Source: an uncultured Clostridia bacterium (GTDB lineage: Bacteria > Bacillota_A > Clostridia > TANB77 > CAG-508). From it: a stretch of DNA of 19,540 nucleotides. The stretch covers positions 1-19,540 of the forward strand of contig CANQQF010000024.1 in the NCBI GenBank assembly GCA_947625985.1. Direction: 5' to 3'. The stretch's first letter is position 1, and each line of letters starts with the position of its first letter. This document shows, piece after piece, positions 15,131-19,540 of the stretch. The position numbers and the translations under genes are program-made. Under the pieces are notes generated by a model. That model was not told the origin of the DNA and made no database searches. It saw nothing but the letters and a program-made list of their open reading frames with translations.

Positions 15131-15337
15131 AGGGAATCTCAGTAGAACTTTATAGTAACTTATAGAGAGATAATGTTTGCTGGAAATTATCAGTATATAA
15201 AGTTTGAATTACAATTCTTATAGTAACTAACGTATGGCTACGAACAGCTATAATGAGGCAATAATAAAATTATTGTAAATAAAGGTGGTACCACGAAGAC
15301 AATTCGTCCTTTAATTTGGATGAATTGTCTTTTTTTA
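15131..15337 (+). promoter_or_regulatory. tyrosine T-box leader (tRNA-Tyr sensing)
   Basis: Stem I begins with GGGAAT (15132-15137) pairing ATTCTT, and ACTTTATA pairs TATAAAGT further up. The specifier loop has AGTAGA (15141-15146) on the 5' side and the Tyr codon UAC (15210-15212) on the 3' side. AGAGAGAT and TGCTGGAAA form the usual distal stem I elements. Hairpin CAATAAT/ATTATTG (15259-15275) is stem III. The T-box AAAGGTGGTACCACG (15281-15295) carries TGGT, which pairs with an ACCA tRNA end. AAAGG can pair CCTTT (15308-15312) as antiterminator. Uncharged tRNA-Tyr should allow transcription into tyrS. Confidence 0.95.
15298..15336 (+). terminator. T-box regulated terminator
   Basis: GACAATTCGTCC (15298-15309) pairs with GGATGAATTGTC (15318-15329), with one G-U pair, followed by seven T. 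The 5' arm overlaps the antiterminator partner CCTTT, as expected for T-box switching. Confidence 0.93.
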
Positions 15338-15355
15338 ATTTTAGGAGGTGATGTT

Positions 15356-15436
15356 ATGACCCTAAGAATTAAATTTGAAAAAATAATTTGTGGGTTCATC
15401 TATACTACTAATCCATATAATGAAAAAATAAAATAG
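15356..15436 (+). CDS. 26-codon ORF between the T-box terminator and tyrS
   Basis: AGGAGGT at 15343-15349 is a perfect ribosome site 6 nt before ATG. The peptide starts MTLRIKFEKIICGFIYTTNP, contains two Tyr, and ends at TAG 15434-15436, beside the tyrS ribosome site (GGAG 15440-15443). Possible roles are translational coupling to tyrS or a chance ORF using a strong site. No homology recognised. Confidence 0.4.
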   Translation: MTLRIKFEKIICGFIYTTNPYNEKIK

Positions 15437-15452
15437 AAAAGGAGAAATTAAT

Positions 15453-16619
15453 ATGGATGAAAATATAGAAATAATAAAAAGAAAAGCTGTACAAATTTTG
15501 TCAGAAGAAGACTTAGATAAAAAGTTAAAAAGTGGAAAAAAATTAATAATAAAATTGGGAGCAGATCCATCAAGACCAGATTTACATATTGGACACAGCG
15601 TTGTTCTAAGAGTATTAAAACAGTTTCAAGATATGGGTCACGAAGTTGTATTTGTGGTTGGAGATTTTACAGGAATGATAGGAGATCCATCTGGAAAAAG
15701 TAAAACAAGACCATCTTTAACATTTGAGCAGACAAGAAAATCTGCAGAAACATATATGAAACAAGCTACAAAGATTTTAGATAAAAATAAAACAAGAATA
15801 GCATTTAATTCAGAATGGTTATCTAAAATGAATTTTGAAGATGTTATAAAATTAACTAGTAAATATACTGTAGCGAGAATAATGGAGAGGGATGATTTTA
15901 AAAATAGATTTGAAAACAATATGCCTCTTTCAATGCATGAATTATTATATCCTTTAATGCAAGGATATGATTCAGTTGCTTTAAAAGCAGATATAGAAAT
16001 TGGAGGAACAGATCAAACATTTAATTTATTAGTTGGTAGAGAACTTCAGAAGGATTATAACCAAGAAAGCCAAGTTGTAATGACTTTCCCATTATTAGTA
16101 GGGTTAGATGGAAAAGAAAAAATGAGTAAATCATTAGATAATTATATAGGAATTTCAGACTCTCCATTTGAAAAATTCAAAAAGAGTATGAAAATTCCTG
16201 ACGAAGTTTTAAGGCAATATTTTGAACTTGCAACAGATTTACAAAAACAAAGAATAGATGAAATAATGGCAATGGATATAAGAGATGCACACATGGAGTT
16301 TGCAAGAGAATTATTGAAAATGTATGATAATGAAGAAGAGTTTGAAGAGTTGAAACAAAAATATTTAAAAATTGCAAAAGGAGGTATACCAGAGAATATT
16401 GAGACATTAAAAATTGAAGAGAAAGAAATAGGAATATGTGATTTGTTATTAAAAATAAAATTTGCAAATTCAAAGAGTGAAGCTAAAAGAATGATTTTAG
16501 GTAACGGAGTTAAGATCAATTCTAAAATTGTAACAGATATAAATTTGAAAATAAAAATAAAAGATGGGGTTGTAATACAATTTGGAAAAAATAAAATAAA
16601 GAAAATTATTCAAGTATAA
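15453..16619 (+). CDS. tyrS: tyrosyl-tRNA synthetase (TyrZ-like type)
   Basis: Charges tRNA-Tyr; class I aminoacyl-tRNA synthetase. 388 residues, with HIGH at 45-48 (LHIGHS), the ATP loop GDFTGMIGDPSGKS (70-83), tyrosine-binding PLMQGYDS (167-174), GGTDQTFN (184-191) and KMSKS at 223-227. A C-terminal S4 RNA-binding domain (about 327-386) is recognisable from FANSKSEAKRMILGNGVKIN. The GADPSRPDLHIGH form and the GDFTGMIGDPSGKSKTRP block are those of the TyrZ-like branch rather than E. coli/B. subtilis TyrS. Ribosome site AAAAGGAG precedes ATG. Controlled by the T-box upstream. No clear terminator follows, so read-through into the phosphatase gene is possible. Confidence 0.96.
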   Translation: MDENIEIIKRKAVQILSEEDLDKKLKSGKKLIIKLGADPSRPDLHIGHSVVLRVLKQFQDMGHEVVFVVGDFTGMIGDPSGKSKTRPSLTFEQTRKSAETYMKQATKILDKNKTRIAFNSEWLSKMNFEDVIKLTSKYTVARIMERDDFKNRFENNMPLSMHELLYPLMQGYDSVALKADIEIGGTDQTFNLLVGRELQKDYNQESQVVMTFPLLVGLDGKEKMSKSLDNYIGISDSPFEKFKKSMKIPDEVLRQYFELATDLQKQRIDEIMAMDIRDAHMEFARELLKMYDNEEEFEELKQKYLKIAKGGIPENIETLKIEEKEIGICDLLLKIKFANSKSEAKRMILGNGVKINSKIVTDINLKIKIKDGVVIQFGKNKIKKIIQV

Positions 16620-16740
16620 AAACGTTTTATAAAATATTAACTAAAATACTTGTTTTTTATAAAAAATTAAAGTAATATAGATATAGCATAATAAGTTATA
16701 ATATATTATGAGTAGCACAAAAGAAAGGAAGGAAAATAAA

Positions 16741-17202
16741 ATGATAAAAGTTTTATTTGTTTGCTTGGGAAATATATGTAGATCACCTATGGCAGAATGT
16801 ATGTTTAAAGATTTAACTAAAAAAAGTGGAGTAGAAAAACAATTTTATATAGACTCTGCAGCAACTAGTTGTGAAGAAATAGGAAACCATATGCATCAAG
16901 GAACAAAAAATAAATTAGAGGAAATGCACATAAATTGTGGTAACCATACAGCAAGAAAATTAACAACACATGACTACGAGATGTTTGATTACATAATAGG
17001 AATGGAAAAATCAAATATAGAGAATATAAAGAAAATTGTTGGAGAAGACAAACAAAATAAAGTATATAGATTATTAGACTTTTCAAAAAATCCAAGAGAC
17101 ATTTCAGATCCTTGGTATACAGGAAATTTTGATAAAACTTATGATGATATAAATGAAGGACTAAATGAATTTATGAGATTTTTAGTTTTTCATAGTAAAT
17201 AA
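16741..17202 (+). CDS. low-molecular-weight protein-tyrosine phosphatase
   Basis: Cytoplasmic phosphatase of 153 residues, typical of the family. The P-loop CLGNICRS occupies residues 8-15 with nucleophile C8 and R14, and the general-acid loop is DPWYTG with D123. The start at 16741 is chosen because AAAGGAAGG (16724-16732) lies 8 nt upstream; an in-frame ATG at 16708 would add 11 polar residues but lacks a ribosome site and would place extra sequence before the usual MIKVLFVC beginning. Substrates in Bacillota include phosphotyrosine on regulatory or polysaccharide-synthesis proteins, and for some members protein arginine phosphate; which applies here is unknown. A strong terminator follows. 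A TATAAT at 16697-16702 has no convincing -35. Confidence 0.92.
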   Translation: MIKVLFVCLGNICRSPMAECMFKDLTKKSGVEKQFYIDSAATSCEEIGNHMHQGTKNKLEEMHINCGNHTARKLTTHDYEMFDYIIGMEKSNIENIKKIVGEDKQNKVYRLLDFSKNPRDISDPWYTGNFDKTYDDINEGLNEFMRFLVFHSK

Positions 17203-17211
17203 TACTTGACG

Positions 17212-17256
17212 AAAGCTTTAAAATTAAACAAAAATAGTTTGATTTTAGAGCTTTTT
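17212..17256 (+). terminator. intrinsic terminator after the phosphatase gene
   Basis: An 18-bp stem, 17212-17229 (AAAGCTTTAAAATTAAAC) with 17237-17254, has two G-U pairs, a 7-nt loop and a trailing T run. Confidence 0.88.
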
Positions 17257-17339
17257 AAAATGAAAAATAATATGTAATATTAATGATACAAAAATGAAAC
17301 AAAAACTTAACAAAAATATAATGTATGCGTTATGTACTT

Positions 17340-17367
17340 TTGAATAGAAAAAGTCTATACTTAAAAT
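17340..17367 (+). promoter_or_regulatory. possible promoter of the MucBP surface protein gene
   Basis: TTGAAT (17340-17345) and TAAAAT (17362-17367) with a 16-bp spacer lie about 30 bp before the start codon. It is the best match in the gap but not strong. Confidence 0.4.
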
Positions 17368-17396
17368 AGTATAAAATTATGAGGGAAGGTGTCATC

Positions 17397-18800
17397 TTGA
17401 GTTTTCAAAAATCTAGATATAATAAAAGAAAAGTCAAATTAATAATATATGTAATAATGATAGTTGCTATTTCTATTATACTTTTATTTAAATATAGATA
17501 TGAAAGTTTGAAACCGTATAGTACAACTACAATAGAGAATATTAGAGCTGAGCTTTCAAATTCTGATTCTGAGACAGAAATTCAACCAATTGCAGAAAAT
17601 GTTCACAAAATTATAACATCTGTTGAAGGAGAAGGAGGAACTATAACTGATTCAGGAGAAGAATTTTGTGAAGAGGTTCAAGATGGTCAGACTAGTATAA
17701 AGGATATAAAAATAACGCCAGATAAGAATTATAAAATTGGAAGCATAAAAATTAATGGACAAGAACAAGAATTTACACCAGATTCTGATGGTACATATAC
17801 ATTGCCAAAACTTCAAAATGTAACACAAGACATGAACATAGTTGTAACTTTTATACATAAGAAAGGAAAAGTTGTAGTACATCATTATATAGATGGAACA
17901 ACTACACAATTAGTGCCAGATCAAGAGTTCGAAGTAAACTATGGAGAGGTTTATGAAACAAACCAAATAACTAATAAACCAGAATATGAAGGTGCTTCAT
18001 TTCCAAGCAATAGATTTGGAATTGTAGATAAAGACCTAATAGAAGTTACTTATACATATAAAATAAAAATATTTCTTATTATGACTGAAGTTGAAGGAAA
18101 AGGTGGAACTATAACTGATGGAGATAAAGATTTTAGTGAAAAAGTAGAGTATGGAAAAGATAGTACTAAAGATATAATTGTAACTCCAGATGAAGGATAT
18201 AAGATAGAAGAAATTAGAATTAATGAAAAAACACAAGAGTTTACCCCTGATTCTAGTGGAAAATATAATTTAGGTAAATTTACAGCTGTTAAAGAGCATA
18301 AAAGTGTAATTGCAAAATTTTCTGAAAAAGGACCAGATACTTCTAAGATTACAGTTAGATATGTTGATAAGACAACAGCTAAACCATTAGATGATGATGT
18401 AGAGTTTGAAAATGTTGTAGGAGAAATTGTTGATTTTACAAAATACAGAAAAACATTTGAAGGTTATACTATGGTTGAAGAGCCAAGATGGCAAGAAAAT
18501 ACAAATGTTTTTACATTTTATTATAAAAAGAATGCTAGAGTAAGAGTTAAATATATAGATATTGGTACAAATCAAATTATGGACGAAGTTGTTAAAGACG
18601 GGCTTGTAGGTGATGAATTTACAGCTGAAGAAAAACAATTCGATGGTTATATCTTAACAGGAGCACCATATGACAGAACTGTAAAAATGACAGAAGAAGA
18701 AATCGTTATGGAATTCTATTATAAAAAAGATGATAGTGCTAATAATAATGAAAATAATGGTGACAATGAAAATAACAATGGAGGTAACAGTCGGAGATAA
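17397..18800 (+). CDS. MucBP-domain surface protein, truncated by a frameshift
   Basis: 467 residues as read. TTG at 17397 is preferred as start because GAGGGAAGGTG (17381-17391) lies just upstream; the in-frame ATG at 17379 adds six residues but has no ribosome site. A basic N-terminus and membrane helix (about 13-31) form the export signal. Next come a beta repeat (about 76-152) and its second copy (about 230-308), sharing VEG(E/K)GGTITD, (P)D..YKI and QEFTPDS. Three MucBP-like domains (about 156-222, 316-378, 380-445) are marked by V(H/R)Y(I/V)D..T openings and FYYKK ends. MucBP domains are linked to binding mucus or host glycans. The frame ends at TAA 18798-18800 after an Asn-rich stretch. 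The next frame continues the same linker and ends in a sorting signal, so an extra base near C18792 has cut the anchor off. Confidence 0.8.
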   Translation: MSFQKSRYNKRKVKLIIYVIMIVAISIILLFKYRYESLKPYSTTTIENIRAELSNSDSETEIQPIAENVHKIITSVEGEGGTITDSGEEFCEEVQDGQTSIKDIKITPDKNYKIGSIKINGQEQEFTPDSDGTYTLPKLQNVTQDMNIVVTFIHKKGKVVVHHYIDGTTTQLVPDQEFEVNYGEVYETNQITNKPEYEGASFPSNRFGIVDKDLIEVTYTYKIKIFLIMTEVEGKGGTITDGDKDFSEKVEYGKDSTKDIIVTPDEGYKIEEIRINEKTQEFTPDSSGKYNLGKFTAVKEHKSVIAKFSEKGPDTSKITVRYVDKTTAKPLDDDVEFENVVGEIVDFTKYRKTFEGYTMVEEPRWQENTNVFTFYYKKNARVRVKYIDIGTNQIMDEVVKDGLVGDEFTAEEKQFDGYILTGAPYDRTVKMTEEEIVMEFYYKKDDSANNNENNGDNENNNGGNSRR

Positions 18801-19122
18801 TAATGGAAGCAACAATGGGAATAATGGTAACAACGGAAATTCAGGAGCTGGAAATGATGGAGGATCTGGAAGCTCAGGAAATGGCTCAGGAAGTAGTTCA
18901 GGAAGTGGATCAGGAGGAGGTTCATCTGGCGGAGAATCATCATCAGGAGGAAGTTCTGCAAGAGGTAGCTCAACATATGGAAATGGGGTAGATAGGACAA
19001 CTATAAATGGAATTACACTTCCTAAAGCAGGTGAGACAATGTTTTTTGTAGTAATAATTTCACTAATAACTATTAGTGGCGGTATAGCATATATAAAATA
19101 TAAACATATTAAAATAAGATAA
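18793..19122 (+). CDS. C-terminal fragment of the MucBP protein with LPKAG sorting signal
   Basis: This frame continues the linker of the preceding gene: Asn/Gly then Ser/Gly-rich repeats for about 60 residues, followed by ITLPKAGET (LPKAG at 19018-19032), a membrane helix (MFFVVIISLITISGGIAYI) and a basic tail KYKHIKIR. That is a complete sortase-type cell-wall sorting signal. No ribosome site precedes any start codon in this frame, so it is unlikely to be translated alone. Removing one base at about 18792 joins it to the upstream frame as a 574-residue protein. It may be a real mutation, a sequencing or assembly error, or a recoding site. Confidence 0.7.
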   Translation, partial: GDNNGSNNGNNGNNGNSGAGNDGGSGSSGNGSGSSSGSGSGGGSSGGESSSGGSSARGSSTYGNGVDRTTINGITLPKAGETMFFVVIISLITISGGIAYIKYKHIKIR

Positions 19123-19126
19123 AATG

Positions 19127-19155
19127 TTGAAAGTATACATAAATTGTGATATAAT
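19127..19155 (+). promoter_or_regulatory. extended -10 promoter overlapping a hairpin
   Basis: TTGAAA (19127-19132), 17-bp spacer, and TATAAT (19150-19155) preceded by TG (TGATATAAT). The -10 lies in the loop and 3' arm of the inverted repeat at 19130-19168. It would drive the gene at 19188. Confidence 0.6.
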
Positions 19156-19169
19156 TTATGTATACTTTT
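19130..19169 (+). terminator. 16-bp inverted repeat: terminator and/or operator
   Basis: AAAGTATACATAAATT (19130-19145) pairs perfectly with AATTTATGTATACTTT (19153-19168) around a 7-nt loop, just after the stop codon of the sorting-signal frame. It ends in TTTT, so it can act as an intrinsic terminator; it also contains the promoter of the next gene. Confidence 0.7.
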
Positions 19170-19187
19170 ATAATATAGGAGAGAATT

Positions 19188-19540
19188 ATGAAAAAGTTTA
19201 ACAATTTATCTAATCGGAATGATAAAGATGTAGAAGAAAGATTATATAATTCGTTACGCTATATGGTAATTACTTCATTAGTATTAACATTGGTGATAGC
19301 AGCTTTACTACCTAAAATAGCTTTAGTATATTATAAAATCGGATATGACCGTGAATTAGAAAAACATGATGAATATGTCATAGAAGATGAAAGAATTACA
19401 GATATAATTGATGAGAAAACTGTTTTCTTCGATGTTCCAAATGAGTTTGCTGAATATACTAATATTGATATGACTGATATATCTCTTGAAAAAGAAGAAA
19501 ATATGCATAGATGTATTATATTAGCATATTTAACTTTTTT
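19188..19540 (+). CDS. unidentified membrane protein (5' part, runs off the window)
   Basis: ATG at 19188 follows AGGAGAG (19177-19183). 117 codons are open to the window end. The N-terminus is polar (MKKFNNLSNRNDKDVEERLY), followed by a membrane helix (about 26-50: YMVITSLVLTLVIAALLPKIALVYY) and then an acidic segment rich in Asp/Glu (about 55-105). A new hydrophobic stretch may begin at the edge (CIILAYLTF). No family recognised. Confidence 0.75.
   Translation, partial: MKKFNNLSNRNDKDVEERLYNSLRYMVITSLVLTLVIAALLPKIALVYYKIGYDRELEKHDEYVIEDERITDIIDEKTVFFDVPNEFAEYTNIDMTDISLEKEENMHRCIILAYLTF

Noticed and set aside
16708..16740. Upstream in-frame ATG for the tyrosine phosphatase
   Set aside because: No ribosome site, and AAAGGAAGG falls inside this extension, correctly placed for ATG 16741; family proteins begin at MIKVLFVC.
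18803..18991. Third-frame ORF across the Gly/Ser-rich linker
   Set aside because: Low-complexity shadow of the sorting-signal frame; no ribosome site.

Overview
The window is very AT-rich, uses the standard code, and carries strong AGGAGG-type ribosome binding sites, TTGACA/TATAAT promoters, a T-box leader and LPxTG-like surface proteins. This fits an anaerobic Bacillota, most likely an uncultivated gut Clostridia. A mucin-type M60 metalloprotease and a MucBP-domain surface protein suggest a mucus-associated host life. This assignment is inference; no rRNA or tRNA gene is present to anchor it.

Layout. 1-217: possible tail of an upstream gene, then a consensus promoter. 218-2448: three-gene operon of unknown function, led by a membrane protein that resembles the YugP zinc-peptidase family but has lost its HExxH motif. 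2449-2705: a leader with two terminator-like hairpins. 2706-4170: shikimate/aromatic genes aroK, aroQ and an AroQ-fold chorismate mutase. 4218-5372: own promoter and a membrane-anchored metallophosphoesterase. 5448-5570: terminator and extended -10 promoter. 5571-12465: two-gene operon with a 1920-residue secreted protein (dockerin, Fn3, discoidin-like and M60 peptidase modules) and a membrane-anchored protein with a cohesin-like domain on a Glu/Pro/Ser/Thr repeat stalk. 12482-12519: bidirectional terminator. 12574-14715 (minus): membrane pyrophosphatase hppA. 14864-14977 (minus): a 37-codon membrane mini-protein gene. 15074-16619: promoter, Tyr T-box, 26-codon ORF, tyrS. 16741-17202: low-molecular-weight protein tyrosine phosphatase. 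17397-19122: MucBP sortase-substrate gene split by a +1 frameshift just before its LPKAG sorting signal. 19188-end: start of an unidentified membrane protein gene.

How it works together. The housekeeping part (aroK-aroQ-chorismate mutase, tyrS under a Tyr T-box, hppA) is interleaved with a surface part. The most interesting inference is that the M60 protease, which has a dockerin but no anchor of its own, is held on the cell by the cohesin-like, membrane-anchored protein encoded 16 bp downstream: a two-gene, cellulosome-like device applied to glycoprotein proteolysis instead of plant polysaccharide. Secondary signals are the degenerate YugP-like pseudo-peptidase cassette, a candidate attenuator ahead of aroK, and the frameshifted MucBP adhesin.
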